The notes below the pieces were generated by a model. The model had not been told where the DNA came from and did no database searches. It saw only the letters and a list, made by a program, of their open reading frames with translations. Shown here in pieces: positions 52,159 through 61,863 of a stretch of 64,000 nt of DNA. The translations under genes were made by a program, and so were the position numbers. Numbering within the stretch: the stretch's first letter is position 1; every line of letters starts with the position of its first letter. Source of the DNA: Armatimonadota bacterium (lineage in GTDB: Bacteria > Armatimonadota > Fimbriimonadia > Fimbriimonadales > Fimbriimonadaceae); NCBI GenBank assembly GCA_016789105.1, contig JAEURN010000004.1:62001-126000 (forward strand), in the 5' to 3' direction.

Positions 52159-54411
52159 TTAGGCGGCTTTCCAAGGTTCTTGCTGGAGTTGTTGGGGGAT
52201 GATGCCTTTTTTGTGGATGACTTGGCAAAATGTTGCAAACAGATTGGAATCGATTTCACCCTTTTCCGATACGGAGTTCATGATTTCCAGAACCTTTTCA
52301 AGATCCATCCCGCGGCGGTAGGCCCGGGTGGAGGTCATGGCATCAAAAATGTCGGCGATGGCCGAAATTCTGACAAGTAGCGGGATTTCGTCCCCTTTCA
52401 AACCATCGGGATAGCCTTTGCCATCCAGCCTTTCATGGTGCCACCTGACGATAGGGAGGCATTCCCGGAAGAGGTCGATGTTGCCAATGATGTTGACACC
52501 GTATTCGGGGTGCTTTTTGATGATGGCGTACTCTTCTTCCGTCAATCGGTCCGGTTTGGTGAGAATGGCATCGGGGATGCCGATTTTCCCGACGTCATGG
52601 ACCAGGGTTCCCAATTCCAAGATCCTTAGCTCATAGGGGCCGAGCCCAATGGCCTCGCCTAGCCAAACGCTGTATTGCATGACGCGTTCGGAGTGGCCAG
52701 CGGTATAAGGATCCTTGGCTTCAACGGCTTTAACCAAGGCGCGGACGACGTTTTCCAAGTTGCGTTCCAACTCGGCCATGGCGTCACCAAGGAGCCTGTT
52801 TTTGTTGGCGACCTCTTCAAAGGCCGATTCCATGGCATTGGTGGCTTCGACAGTGGCGGTGAGGTCAACGGTGAATGCGATCATTTGGCGGCAGACGCCG
52901 TCCGGGTCATAGACGGGGACGCCCCGGGTTTCAACATGGAGGGCAGGGCCGCGCTGGGTCCGAATACGGTAGGCGGTCTGGAAGGGGGTCGCCGTCCGCG
53001 AGGATTCTGAAATCACGCGAATCGTCTCATCTCGGTCATCGGGATGGATGCACTGAGCCAATGTTTGCAAAGTCGGGGCAGACTCGTTGGCTCCGGTTTG
53101 GAACCGCCACTCAGCGTTGGCGAATGTCACTTCGCCATTACGCAAAACAAACATCCCGACAGGCAGGTTTTCAACCAAGCTGGAAAGTTGGGCTTGGAGA
53201 TTATTGGAATCACTGACGGTTTCTCGGACCCGGCGGTCGAGGTTGGCGGCGTTTTGGGAAAGTCCGATTGCGATGAGGCTCAGGGCAGCGATGCCGAGAA
53301 GAAGCCGGAATTGAGCCGCATTCTGGTCATCCATGATTTGGCTTTGTTCGGAACTGAATTCTGCCAGCTGCCTGTCCATACGACCGATTTGGCTTTGCAT
53401 CTGGGCCGATCCTGCTGATCGGTCATTACGCCCATTGAATTGGGCAAAGTCGTCAAAAACTGTGGCTTGGTTGATTCCCCCAAGCGCGGACTTCAGGGTC
53501 TGCAATTCCTCATCTGAAATTTGTTTGCCGGCAACGGCATCAGAGTAGGCCTGGCGGGTGGCATCTCGTGCGATCTCCCAATTGGCGGCGCTTTCTTGAA
53601 TTGTCCGCAAATTCTCTTGCCGGTGAAGGATCCGAACGGCTTCGACGCCGATCCCGAGGACGGCGGCCAGCAAAAGGAATTGAGCAAACCGCTTTGCCTT
53701 TGCGGCCACGGTTTGGGCTTGAGGCTGAGCCAATCCGCGTTGAACGGACAAGGAAACGATCCAAGCCAACCCGACCAGGGCGGCGGCAATGGCGGCAGCG
53801 ATCCACTTGAATCCCGACAACCCAGCTTGAATAGAGCTTTCGACGAGGGCAGAATCTGAGTCGACTTGCACTGCGGCAACGACGGCACCGGATTCATCGA
53901 CGACCGGGGCAAAGGCCGAGTACCAGGTTCCCCAACGGTCTTCGACCAAGGAAGTGTCGGCAACCGCGACTTTATCCGCCACGGATTGGATGAGCCCGTT
54001 GGGGACAAACCCATCGGGATCGAGCAGATTGGATTTGGACTTTTGATCACCCAGCGAACTCGCGTCGGCAAGGAAGCAATAGGTCGGACCGACTTCTTTG
54101 AGCACGGCGGCGTGCGTGATTGACTTGTCGGCCGCAACCACCTGCTTCAGAACCTTTGTTTGGATTTTAAACGGCTCGGAGTCGGCCTGGTCCGGAGATT
54201 GAAGCGCCGCGACGGTGGCAGGGTCGATGCGGTCAGCCAGGAGTTGCGCAACCACTCGAAGGTGGTTTGCGGTCTCGTTACGCTTTGCTTCGAGAGCCGC
54301 CTGGAAAAAGATCGAGCCGGCCGCCGCAAACGCCGTTAGAAATGAGATGGCCAGGGTCAAAAAGACAACAAGTCTTGTCGGTCCCTGCTTTTCAGAAATC
54401 GGCCCTTCCAC
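52159..54411 (-). CDS. membrane sensor with PAS and HD-GYP c-di-GMP phosphodiesterase domains
   Basis: This 750-aa protein starts at a GTG (AGGACGA upstream). Hydrophobic segments lie at about 14-36, 200-222, 245-263 and 370-390, making two periplasmic sensing loops. A PAS domain (LVENLPVGMFVLRNGEVTFAN, then HPDDRDETI) is at about 405-520. The HD-GYP domain runs from about 550: HSERVMQYSVWL, LVHDVGKIGIPDAIL and HHERLDGKGYPDGLKGDEIP are complete. It should hydrolyse c-di-GMP to pGpG or GMP in response to an extracytoplasmic or PAS ligand. Confidence 0.92.
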   Translation of the reverse strand: MEGPISEKQGPTRLVVFLTLAISFLTAFAAAGSIFFQAALEAKRNETANHLRVVAQLLADRIDPATVAALQSPDQADSEPFKIQTKVLKQVVAADKSITHAAVLKEVGPTYCFLADASSLGDQKSKSNLLDPDGFVPNGLIQSVADKVAVADTSLVEDRWGTWYSAFAPVVDESGAVVAAVQVDSDSALVESSIQAGLSGFKWIAAAIAAALVGLAWIVSLSVQRGLAQPQAQTVAAKAKRFAQFLLLAAVLGIGVEAVRILHRQENLRTIQESAANWEIARDATRQAYSDAVAGKQISDEELQTLKSALGGINQATVFDDFAQFNGRNDRSAGSAQMQSQIGRMDRQLAEFSSEQSQIMDDQNAAQFRLLLGIAALSLIAIGLSQNAANLDRRVRETVSDSNNLQAQLSSLVENLPVGMFVLRNGEVTFANAEWRFQTGANESAPTLQTLAQCIHPDDRDETIRVISESSRTATPFQTAYRIRTQRGPALHVETRGVPVYDPDGVCRQMIAFTVDLTATVEATNAMESAFEEVANKNRLLGDAMAELERNLENVVRALVKAVEAKDPYTAGHSERVMQYSVWLGEAIGLGPYELRILELGTLVHDVGKIGIPDAILTKPDRLTEEEYAIIKKHPEYGVNIIGNIDLFRECLPIVRWHHERLDGKGYPDGLKGDEIPLLVRISAIADIFDAMTSTRAYRRGMDLEKVLEIMNSVSEKGEIDSNLFATFCQVIHKKGIIPQQLQQEPWKAA

Positions 54412-54483
54412 TCGTCCTCACAAGGATGATCGGCTTCCTGACAATTAACAAGAGGGTTGAGGTTGCGGGGCCGAAAAGTTAAA

Positions 54484-54510
54484 GTGCCCCCGGCCACAGG
54501 CCGGGGGCAC
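54484..54510 (-). terminator. rho-independent terminator of the stalk-domain protein gene
   Basis: GTGCCCCCGGCC and GGCCGGGGGCAC form a 12-base stem with a three-base loop; on the minus strand it is followed by TTTAACTTTT. Confidence 0.75.
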
Positions 54511-54530
54511 TAGAGCTGGTTAGCGGGCGG

Positions 54531-55844
54531 TTATTTTTTTGAAGCGGTTTGGATCAGGACGTGGCCGGTCGCCGGATCATACGAGATGTCCAGGTGGAGG
54601 GCGGTCGTCATGAAGCTTAGCGGGACGATGCTCCGGCCATTTTCGATGAATGGCGCGCGTTCCAACTGCACGGTTTGCCCGTTGACTTTGGCGTTGGGGT
54701 CTCCGATTTTGAACCAGATCGTCTGGCCATCGGCGTCGCCGTCTACTTCCTTGGTCGCGTGGGTCCACTTGACTTCGCCGCCGTAGCTTTCAATCAGGTG
54801 GCGGAACGGTGAGAGCGGGATGCCGTCGGTGACCCGGGGGGCAACATCGAAGTTGATTTTTTCGCCGCCGAGGTAGATGTCGAACCGGTCGGTGTCGGGG
54901 AGCCGGACACCCGGGACGATGGCGATCGGCTTAGCTTCTGCCGGTTTGACCGGATCGGCCGGTTTGGTGGGTTTGATGTTTTCGACAACAAGATCGCCGG
55001 GCCGGGCCGGATCGTTGGAAATGGTGACGGCTTGTCCTTTGTGGGGCTCTGCCGCTTGGGCGCCGGTTGCCTGGCCGCTGCCTGCCATGCCGTTGCCGGA
55101 TACGGCCGGCTTTGTGATGTCGGCTTTGATGGGCGCCGTGACCGGTGCCGTGGCATCGGTCGGTTTGACCGGCTTATCCGGGGTTGCCGGGGGGTCTTGG
55201 CGTTTGGTGCGCCCACCGGGGTTGTCGACGAAGATTCGGAGCTTTTCCGTTTTGAATGTGGCGTTGGCGTCATCGACGACCCAAGCCTGGACTTCGTGCC
55301 AACCGTTCGGGACGGTCATGGTGTCCCAGTGGTAGGTGTACGGCGCATAGTTTTTAAGAATTTTGAATTCGTCGTTGACGAAGAAGCTCACATAGATGTT
55401 CTTGAGCTGGGATTTGAAACCGACCTGGATGTCGATGGTGCCTTGGGCGGTCGAGTTGGGCTTGGGCGAGGTGAAGTAGACAGGCCCTTCCCCGGAGCGG
55501 TCGATTTTGATTTCCGAGTTTTCCGTCCCCAGGAGTTTGCCTCCGGCGTCGTAAAGTCGGATTTCGACCTTGTTGTTGCCCGATTCAAGGGCGGCCACAT
55601 CGATGTCGAACGTGGTCTCCCCGGTGTTGAATTGGTCTGAGACCTTTTTTGAGGCGATGCTCTGCCCATTGATGCGGAGTTCGACCGTGGATGCGCGAGC
55701 TCCATCATATTTGACAGTGAGCGTTTTATTGTTCGCCGCCCGATCAATCATGATAGAGGCGTCGACGAAGCCAGCCTGTGCGACTGCTGCGCCCATCACC
55801 AAAGCCACGAAGAGCAAGATTTTGGATTTGATTCCGTTCCTCAT
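54531..55844 (-). CDS. exported Ig-like protein with copper-amine-oxidase-type stalk domain
   Basis: The ATG ending at 55844 gives 437 aa with a signal peptide (ILLFVALVMGAAVAQAG). Two Ig-like domains follow: residues about 30-120 (TVELRINGQSIASKKVSDQF) and 125-210 (GPVYFTSPKPNSTAQGTIDI, ending KLRIFVDNPGG). A Pro/Lys/Ala linker spans about 215-315. The C-terminal 120 residues match the copper-amine-oxidase N-terminal (stalk) domain common in Gram-positive and Armatimonadota surface proteins (RSIVPLSFMTTALHLDISYD). No catalytic site is evident. It is probably an envelope scaffold. Confidence 0.82.
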   Translation of the reverse strand: MRNGIKSKILLFVALVMGAAVAQAGFVDASIMIDRAANNKTLTVKYDGARASTVELRINGQSIASKKVSDQFNTGETTFDIDVAALESGNNKVEIRLYDAGGKLLGTENSEIKIDRSGEGPVYFTSPKPNSTAQGTIDIQVGFKSQLKNIYVSFFVNDEFKILKNYAPYTYHWDTMTVPNGWHEVQAWVVDDANATFKTEKLRIFVDNPGGRTKRQDPPATPDKPVKPTDATAPVTAPIKADITKPAVSGNGMAGSGQATGAQAAEPHKGQAVTISNDPARPGDLVVENIKPTKPADPVKPAEAKPIAIVPGVRLPDTDRFDIYLGGEKINFDVAPRVTDGIPLSPFRHLIESYGGEVKWTHATKEVDGDADGQTIWFKIGDPNAKVNGQTVQLERAPFIENGRSIVPLSFMTTALHLDISYDPATGHVLIQTASKK

Positions 55845-56012
55845 CCCGTTATCCCGTTTTGCGGCGGGCGCCATCGCCAGCCACTTGTTCCCGATGCGTT
55901 GGAACACGATGATCCCACGCACCACCGCTACTATATCCGGTCCCTTTGGTCTTTTGCTTAGGTTTGCGCATGGAGAAAGGTTAATTCGGCGTTAAAGTCA
56001 GGTTGAATAGGG

Positions 56013-57197
56013 ATGGTGCACCGGTTCGCAGATGTGGCATTGGACTTTGAGCGGCTCGCCGATTGGCGGGCAGACGGCAAAGTGATCCGGCTACGGGCGC
56101 ATGAGTGGAAAAACGGGGTCTGGGAGCACGAGATCCGGCTCTTTGAGCCTTCAGATGGCATCTATGCGGCGGCCGACACCTGCTACTTGGAGGTCACGGG
56201 CGACGATGCCGGCGAGCCTGACGACAGTTATGGCCAGGCACTGGCCGACGCTTTGAAGTTGCCGGTGGCGGTGCTTTTTGGGATTCCTAACCAACCGCTC
56301 TGGGGTGCGATGAGGGAAGACGACCTGATTGCACACACCTTTGAGCAGTACATCGAGACCGGTGACCCGGAATGGCCGCTGCTGGTGCCGATGGTGCGAA
56401 GCGTGAGTTGCGCGATCGACGTTGTGGCCGAGCGCAGCCTGGAGCGTTACCGGAAGTTCATCATCGGGGGGGCGAGCAAGCGGGGCTGGGCTTGTTGGCT
56501 TGCTGCGCAATTGGAAGACCCGCGAATCGTGGGCATCGTTCCGGTTGTGTTCGACAACCTCAACATGCAGTTGCAAATGACGAACCAACGCCGGGTTTGG
56601 GGCGAAATGAGCCCAATGCTGGAGGATTACACGCGCCGCAAACTGCACGAGATGTCCCACACCCAAGAAGGCCTTGCTTTGATCCGCATGGTCGACCCGT
56701 GGACGGGCATCCGGCTCCAGCACGCCCCGGCCCTGGTGGTCAATGGTAGCAACGACCCCTTCTGGACGGTCGACGCGGCCCGAGTTTATGTGGACATGAT
56801 GCCGCAAGGTTCGGCTTTGCAGGTCATTGGGAACATGGGTCATTCGACCGGTGCCCGCGATTACCGGCTTTCGACCGTTGCCAACTTTTGTGCCCGGTGC
56901 GCCGGCACGGGCGTGTTCCCCCAAGTGCGGTTCGAACTTTCCGACCAGGCCGAGGGCCTGACGATCACGGGATCCTCCAACCTGGAACCCCAAGCGGTTC
57001 GGGTGTGGGGCGGGGTCAGCGAATCCCAAGTGTTCGTGGGCTCAGAGTTTTTTGTCGACCTTCTTTCCGAGCCCCGCGTCCACATCCCCCGCCGGAGCTC
57101 TTACAACCAGGCGGTTTGGATGGAAATGGAATTTTCTGGCGATTTGGGGCCGATTCGCCTCACAAGCCCGGTTGGCATCGTCCCCCGGTTGGCTTAG
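56013..57197 (+). CDS. PqaA-like (PhoPQ-activated pathogenicity-related) protein
   Basis: This 394-aa protein matches the PhoPQ_related family, an alpha/beta-hydrolase relative. [19 protein letters not shown] (the Ser elbow), [40 protein letters not shown] and IGNMGHSTG are family motifs. It has no signal peptide, whereas Salmonella PqaA is exported. The regulatory link to PhoPQ is not implied here. The gene converges on queF, overlapping by four bases. Confidence 0.85.
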   Translation: MVHRFADVALDFERLADWRADGKVIRLRAHEWKNGVWEHEIRLFEPSDGIYAAADTCYLEVTGDDAGEPDDSYGQALADALKLPVAVLFGIPNQPLWGAMREDDLIAHTFEQYIETGDPEWPLLVPMVRSVSCAIDVVAERSLERYRKFIIGGASKRGWACWLAAQLEDPRIVGIVPVVFDNLNMQLQMTNQRRVWGEMSPMLEDYTRRKLHEMSHTQEGLALIRMVDPWTGIRLQHAPALVVNGSNDPFWTVDAARVYVDMMPQGSALQVIGNMGHSTGARDYRLSTVANFCARCAGTGVFPQVRFELSDQAEGLTITGSSNLEPQAVRVWGGVSESQVFVGSEFFVDLLSEPRVHIPRRSSYNQAVWMEMEFSGDLGPIRLTSPVGIVPRLA

Positions 57198-57541
57198 CGC
57201 GGGCCGGTTTCGGCCACGATCACGCTGCTGATGCCGCCACGGACGGCGAACCTTCCGGTGATGCGCATCCACCGGGGGTTGCATGCCGCTGAAAGTTCAT
57301 CGAGCAGGCGGTTTGTGACCGCTTCGTAAAAAATTCCCTGATCCCGGAACGAGTGGTAGTAGTACTTAAGCGATTTGAGTTCGATGCAGGTTTGGTCGGG
57401 GATGTATTCCAGGTCGATGACCGCGAAATCGGGCAGTCCGGTTTTGGGGCACACGCTGGTGAATTCCGGGCAACTGTGGGTGATCGTGTAGTCTCGGTGG
57501 GGGGCCGGGTTGGGGAATGTCTCCAAGATCTGTTCGCTCAT
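57194..57541 (-). CDS. queF: NADPH-dependent preQ0 reductase QueF
   Basis: This 115-aa unimodular QueF reduces 7-cyano-7-deazaguanine to preQ1 for queuosine tRNA modification. The catalytic Cys and Asp are in [14 protein letters not shown], and the QueF motif [20 protein letters not shown] is complete. The length fits the short (B. subtilis-type) class. A TAAACT box lies six bases before the ATG. Confidence 0.94.
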   Translation of the reverse strand: MSEQILETFPNPAPHRDYTITHSCPEFTSVCPKTGLPDFAVIDLEYIPDQTCIELKSLKYYYHSFRDQGIFYEAVTNRLLDELSAACNPRWMRITGRFAVRGGISSVIVAETGPR

Positions 57542-57547
57542 TGGCTG

Positions 57548-57553
57548 AGTTTA
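57548..57553 (-). promoter_or_regulatory. -10-like box 6 nt before queF
   Basis: On the minus strand TAAACT is followed by CAGCCA and the queF ATG; no ribosome-binding site. Confidence 0.45.
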
Positions 57554-57615
57554 CTGGCACTGTGGACTGCTGGCCTGGCAGTCCGGCAGGACGGGGAGGA
57601 ACTGGGTGGCGCGGG

Positions 57616-57621
57616 TATAAG
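57616..57621 (+). promoter_or_regulatory. -10-like box 7 nt before fabD
   Basis: TATAAG ends seven bases before the fabD ATG (spacer AAAACCC); no ribosome-binding site, so the fab operon mRNA may be leaderless. Confidence 0.4.
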
Positions 57622-57628
57622 AAAACCC

Positions 57629-58558
57629 ATGGTCGCCGTCGTTTTCCCGGGGCAGGGATCCCAAAAGCCCGGAATGGGTGAAGAACTGTATCACCACAAC
57701 ACCTTTGCCCGCCAAGTATTCGACCAGGTTGAAACAGCGACGGGGGTCAACGTGGCGAACCTTTGTTTCAATAGCGACGAGCAAACGCTGCGCCAAACGC
57801 AGAATGCGCAACTTGCCCTTTACACGTGCAGCCTGGCCGCTTACTTCGCCCTGAAAGACCGGTGCCCCGAAGTCGAGGTCAAGGGGATGGCGGGGCACAG
57901 CGTCGGCGAATATGCGGCGTTGGCCGCCGCGGGGATCATCAGCTTGGAATCCGGCGCGCGGCTGGTTCAGCGGCGGGGAGACATCATGGCTCGGGCGGGC
58001 CAGCTGAGGCCGGGGGGTATGGCCGCCGTTTTGGGTTTGGACCGGGCCGAGATCGAATCGGCGCTTGCGGCAGTTTCAAACGGGGTGGCGGTCGTCGCCA
58101 ACGACAATTGCCCTGGACAGTTGGTCATTAGCGGCGACTTGGATGCCATCGCCGAAGCGACCGCCCTGTTGAACGAAAGGGGGGCAAGGAGGGTCCTCCC
58201 CCTCAACGTGAGCGGGGCGTTCCACTCGCCGTTGATGGCGGAAAGCGCGGAAGCGATGAGGGTAGCCCTCGACGAAACGCCGTTCCACCCGTCGGCAATC
58301 CCGGTCTACAGCAATGTGACGTCGCGTCCGGGTTCCGATTGGCCGGAACTTTTGGAACGTCAATTGAAATCGCCGGTGCAGTGGACCGGTACGATGGAGC
58401 AAATGATTTCCGACGGTTTTGAAACCTTTATCGAGTGCGGCGCGGGTGAAGTGTTGCTCGGGTTGTTGCGCCGGGTGGACAAAGACAAAACGGGTTTGCG
58501 GGTGATGGATTCGGCGACGTTGGATGAGACGGCTTTGGCCTTTGGGGGTGCGGCATGA
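57629..58558 (+). CDS. fabD: malonyl-CoA:ACP transacylase
   Basis: ATG 57629 gives 309 aa; the frame is open far upstream but this start gives the standard VAVVFPGQGSQKPGM. The active-site Ser is in GHSVGEYAAL and the His in SGAFHSPLM. It loads malonyl groups onto ACP for fatty-acid elongation. It heads fabD-fabG-acpP-fabF-xerD; plsX and fabH, usual upstream partners, are not present. It overlaps fabG by ATGA. Confidence 0.95.
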   Translation: MVAVVFPGQGSQKPGMGEELYHHNTFARQVFDQVETATGVNVANLCFNSDEQTLRQTQNAQLALYTCSLAAYFALKDRCPEVEVKGMAGHSVGEYAALAAAGIISLESGARLVQRRGDIMARAGQLRPGGMAAVLGLDRAEIESALAAVSNGVAVVANDNCPGQLVISGDLDAIAEATALLNERGARRVLPLNVSGAFHSPLMAESAEAMRVALDETPFHPSAIPVYSNVTSRPGSDWPELLERQLKSPVQWTGTMEQMISDGFETFIECGAGEVLLGLLRRVDKDKTGLRVMDSATLDETALAFGGAA

Positions 58559-59301
58559 CAGGTTCCTTTTCCGGCAAAGTCGTGGCGGTGACGGGCGCCA
58601 GCCGGGGGATCGGGGCGGCAATCGCGGAAGCCTTTGCCGCTTCGGGGGCATCGGTGGCGTGTTTGGCGACCACGTTGGACAATGCGGCTCGGACGCGGGA
58701 CAGGATTTTGGAATCCGGCGGCCATGCGGCCGCCTATGCCGTGGATGTGGCGGATCAATCCAGTGTCCAAAAGGCGTTTGGATCTGTCGAGTCGGAGCTC
58801 GGGTCGGTGTCGATCCTCGTGAACAATGCCGGGATCACCCGAGACGGCCTGATGATGCGAATGAAGGCCGAGGACTGGGATTCTGTGTTGGGCGTAAATC
58901 TGAAAGGGGCCTATTTGTGCACTCAGGCGGTGATGAAAGGGATGATGAAGGCGCGCTGGGGCCGGATCGTGAACATTACCAGCGTGATTGGGTTGCACGG
59001 CGCTTCGGGCCAGGCGAACTATGCCGCGAGCAAAGCCGGGTTGCTGGGCTTGACGATGTCAACGGCCAAAGAACTCGGTTCCCGCGGCATCACCTGCAAC
59101 GCCGTTGCGCCCGGGTTTATTGAAACCGATATGACCAGCGAGTTGCCCGAAGATTTCCGGGCCCATGTGGAAAAAACTGCTCCGGCCGGCCGCTTGGGGC
59201 TCCCCGGTGACATTGCAGGGGCCGTGTTGTTCTTGGCGGGCGAAGGGGCCGGGTACGTGACGGGCCAATGTTTGACGGTGGATGGCGGATTGTTCCTCTA
59301 A
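58555..59301 (+). CDS. fabG: 3-oxoacyl-ACP reductase
   Basis: This 248-aa short-chain dehydrogenase reduces beta-ketoacyl-ACP with NADPH. VAVTGASRGIGAAIAEAF is the cofactor motif, ILVNNAGITRDGLMMRM is typical FabG, and the catalytic tetrad is NITSVIG...YAASKAG. The C-terminal GQCLTVDGGLFL fits the family. It is coupled to fabD and separated from acpP by a hairpin. Confidence 0.95.
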   Translation: MTGSFSGKVVAVTGASRGIGAAIAEAFAASGASVACLATTLDNAARTRDRILESGGHAAAYAVDVADQSSVQKAFGSVESELGSVSILVNNAGITRDGLMMRMKAEDWDSVLGVNLKGAYLCTQAVMKGMMKARWGRIVNITSVIGLHGASGQANYAASKAGLLGLTMSTAKELGSRGITCNAVAPGFIETDMTSELPEDFRAHVEKTAPAGRLGLPGDIAGAVLFLAGEGAGYVTGQCLTVDGGLFL

Positions 59302-59315
59302 CCAATCCGCGCGGA

Positions 59316-59357
59316 CCCGGGTCGAAAGGGTGGGGAAGCCCTAGCAACCGACCCGGG
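59316..59357 (+). other. inverted repeat between fabG and acpP
   Basis: CCCGGGTCG and CGACCCGGG are separated by 24 bases that contain a smaller AGGG/CCCT hairpin. It lies just before the acpP -10 box; it may end or attenuate the fabDG transcript so that acpP is expressed separately and more strongly. Confidence 0.5.
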
Positions 59358-59367
59358 GGATTCGGAG

Positions 59368-59373
59368 TAATAT
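59368..59373 (+). promoter_or_regulatory. candidate acpP -10 box
   Basis: TAATAT lies 46 bases before the acpP ATG; the leader carries GGAAGGAAAAA as a good ribosome-binding site. No clear -35. Confidence 0.4.
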
Positions 59374-59419
59374 AGCGTCGGGGAAGGGGTCAGCCCGACC
59401 CTGGAAGGAAAAACGAAAC

Positions 59420-59653
59420 ATGGCTGAAGTTTTTGAGCGCGTCCGCAAGGTCATCTGCGAACAGTTGAGCGTCACCGAATCCGAGGTGGCGGAGGACAAG
59501 CGCTTCCAAGAGGATTTGAACGCGGACTCGCTTGACGTCGTGGAGCTCATCATGGCCCTGGAAGAAGAGTTTGGGATTGAAATCCCCGACGACGACGTGG
59601 CGAACATGAAGACGGTCGGCGATGTGACCTCATACATCGAAAAGAAGGACTGA
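59420..59653 (+). CDS. acpP: acyl carrier protein
   Basis: This 77-aa acidic protein has the phosphopantetheine attachment Ser in [12 protein letters not shown] at about residue 38. It carries acyl intermediates between FabD, FabG and FabF encoded around it, and supplies octanoyl-ACP to LipB. It has a strong ribosome-binding site and probably its own promoter. Confidence 0.97.
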   Translation: MAEVFERVRKVICEQLSVTESEVAEDKRFQEDLNADSLDVVELIMALEEEFGIEIPDDDVANMKTVGDVTSYIEKKD

Positions 59654-59678
59654 GCCGGCCACGGCGCCTTTTTGAGCA

Positions 59679-60941
59679 ATGGGATTTCCCCCCGAACCGT
59701 CAGGACGGGTCGTCATTACTGGGATGGGGGCGGTCACGCCCCTTGGAAACACGGTCGGAGAATTTTGGCCCCGCTTGATCGCGGGGGAGAGCGGGATTGG
59801 CGACATCACCCTGATGGATGCCACCGACTACCCGACGCGTATTGCCGGTGAGGCCAAGGGGTTCGACCCTGAGCTTTACCTGGACAAAAAGGAGGCCCGG
59901 AAAGTCGACCGGTTCATTGCGTTTGCCGCGGCGGCAACCGCCCAGGCATTGGAAGATGCCAACTTCCCGACGGATGATGATGAACTGAAACTGGAAACCG
60001 GGGTCTTGATCGGTTCGGGGATCGGCGGGCTCATCATGATGTCCGACCAGACCAAACGGCTTTGGGAGAGCGGGCCGAGCCGGGTTTCGCCGTTTTTGGT
60101 GCCGTACATGATCCCGGACATGGCCAGCGGATACACGTCGATTTTGCATGGGTTCCGGGGCCCCAACACTTGCGTGGTGACGGCGTGTGCCACTGGGGTC
60201 AATGCGATTGGGGACGCCTATCACATCATTCGACGCGGTGACGCGGTGGCGATGGTCGCCGGCGGTTCCGAAGCGCCGATTTCTCCAATCGGCTTGGCGG
60301 GATTCTGCGCCGCCCGGGCCATGACCACCAACAACGAAGCCGGGCCAAAGGCAAGCCGGCCGTTCGATGCGAACCGAGACGGCTTTGTCATGGGCGAAGG
60401 GGCCGGAGTCTTTATTTTGGAAGACTACGCGTTTGCCAAATCCCGCGGTGCGCAAATACTGGGCGAGGTCGTGGGATATGGCATGAGTGGGGATGCCCAC
60501 CACATCACGATGCCGGATCCTGATGGGGATGGGGCCCGCCGCAGCATGCTCAAGGCCTTGAAATCAGCCGGATTGGCACCGGAGGATATCGGCTACATCA
60601 ATGCCCATGGGACTTCAACCCCCTACAACGATAAGTTTGAGACGATTGGGATCAAACGGGCCTTTGGCGACCATGCTTACCACGTCCCCGTGAGCAGCAC
60701 CAAGAGTGCCATCGGTCACTTGCTTGGTGCGGCCGGCGCTGTGGAAAGCGTGATCTGCGTCCAAGCCCTGAGGACCGGGGTTTTGCCGCCGACGATCAAC
60801 TACGAAACGCCTGACCCGGAGTGCGACTTGGACGTCATCCCGAACGTGGCGAGAGAAGCCACCGTCGAATATGCGATGACCAATTCGTTCGGTTTTGGCG
60901 GGCACAACGGCACGCTAATCTTCAAGAAAACGGTGTCTTGA
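59679..60941 (+). CDS. fabF: beta-ketoacyl-ACP synthase II
   Basis: This 420-aa condensing enzyme has the catalytic Cys in VVTACATGVNAIG, His in NAHGTSTPYND and His in KSAIGHLLGAAGAVE. VITGMGAVTPLGNTV is the usual N-terminus. It elongates acyl-ACP by condensation with malonyl-ACP. It follows acpP by 25 bases and precedes xerD by four. Confidence 0.95.
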   Translation: MGFPPEPSGRVVITGMGAVTPLGNTVGEFWPRLIAGESGIGDITLMDATDYPTRIAGEAKGFDPELYLDKKEARKVDRFIAFAAAATAQALEDANFPTDDDELKLETGVLIGSGIGGLIMMSDQTKRLWESGPSRVSPFLVPYMIPDMASGYTSILHGFRGPNTCVVTACATGVNAIGDAYHIIRRGDAVAMVAGGSEAPISPIGLAGFCAARAMTTNNEAGPKASRPFDANRDGFVMGEGAGVFILEDYAFAKSRGAQILGEVVGYGMSGDAHHITMPDPDGDGARRSMLKALKSAGLAPEDIGYINAHGTSTPYNDKFETIGIKRAFGDHAYHVPVSSTKSAIGHLLGAAGAVESVICVQALRTGVLPPTINYETPDPECDLDVIPNVAREATVEYAMTNSFGFGGHNGTLIFKKTVS

Positions 60942-60945
60942 CGTC

Positions 60946-61815
60946 ATGGCCCGCACCCTCGACGAGGCGATTCAGGCTTTTGTCGACCACGCGGGTGCCC
61001 GGGGCAGCGCACTGACCGCCAAGGGTTACGGTTCCGATTTGGCCCAACTCGCCCAAACCACAAACGGCGCATTTGACCTTTCGGAGGCGACTTTGCGCCG
61101 GTATTTGCGCGAATTTGGCAAATCCCCGGTGACACGGGCCCGGAAACTAAGTTGCCTGCGCAGTTTCATCAAGTTCTGCCGGACCGCCGGGTGGATCGAT
61201 CACGACCCCACCGAGGCACTCGAGGCCCCTTACCGCCGGCGCGAACTCCCCAAGAGTCTGAGCCAAGTCCAAGCGGAAGGGTTGATGGAGGCCGTGGCCG
61301 GATCCCAAACGCCGAGGCGCGACCGCGCGCTACTGGAACTGGCCTATGCCACAGGCTTGCGGGCGGCGGAGGCCGTCGGCTTGGATGTCACCGATATCGA
61401 TTTCCGCAACCGCCGCATCTCCGTGGTGGGCAAGGGCGACAAAGAGCGGATTGTGCTCTTTGGCGAAACGTGCTCGGCCGCGTTGGAGGACTACATTCAT
61501 AAGGAGCGGAAGGCTTCTGAAGGGGAATCCGCGCTGTTCACCAACGGGAAGGGCCGGCGCCTGACAGCCCGGACGTTCCAAAACATCGTGAGCCGTTGGG
61601 CGGCCGCCGCCGGTTTGCCCGGCGACGTCTCTCCGCACACCTTGCGGCACAGCTTTGCAACGCACCTTTTGGACGGGGGGGCGGACTTGAAATCGGTGCA
61701 ACAGCTATTGGGCCACGAAAATTTGGCCACCACGCAGATCTACACCCACATCAGCATCGACCGTCTGCGGGATAGCGTTGCCAAGGCGCACCCCCGGGGA
61801 AAGGATCCGGATTGA
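60946..61815 (+). CDS. tyrosine recombinase XerC/XerD
   Basis: This 289-aa protein has the SAM-like N-domain and a full catalytic domain: Arg in ATGLRAAEAVGL, Lys in GKGDKER, HTLRHSFATHLL, and LLGHENLATTQIYTH with the nucleophile Tyr. Xer proteins resolve chromosome dimers at dif. The length and the lack of any adjacent phage genes argue for the housekeeping enzyme rather than an integrase. Whether it is XerC or XerD is not decidable here. Confidence 0.9.
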   Translation: MARTLDEAIQAFVDHAGARGSALTAKGYGSDLAQLAQTTNGAFDLSEATLRRYLREFGKSPVTRARKLSCLRSFIKFCRTAGWIDHDPTEALEAPYRRRELPKSLSQVQAEGLMEAVAGSQTPRRDRALLELAYATGLRAAEAVGLDVTDIDFRNRRISVVGKGDKERIVLFGETCSAALEDYIHKERKASEGESALFTNGKGRRLTARTFQNIVSRWAAAAGLPGDVSPHTLRHSFATHLLDGGADLKSVQQLLGHENLATTQIYTHISIDRLRDSVAKAHPRGKDPD

Positions 61816-61863
61816 GGTCGTTGTGGGGAGCGGGCTCGAGGGCAGATTGTTCGTGCGTCGCCC

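Noticed and set aside
60946-61815. Phage integrase and prophage
   Set aside because: The recombinase has the size and motifs of housekeeping Xer proteins, sits in the fab operon, and no phage or attachment-site features are nearby.
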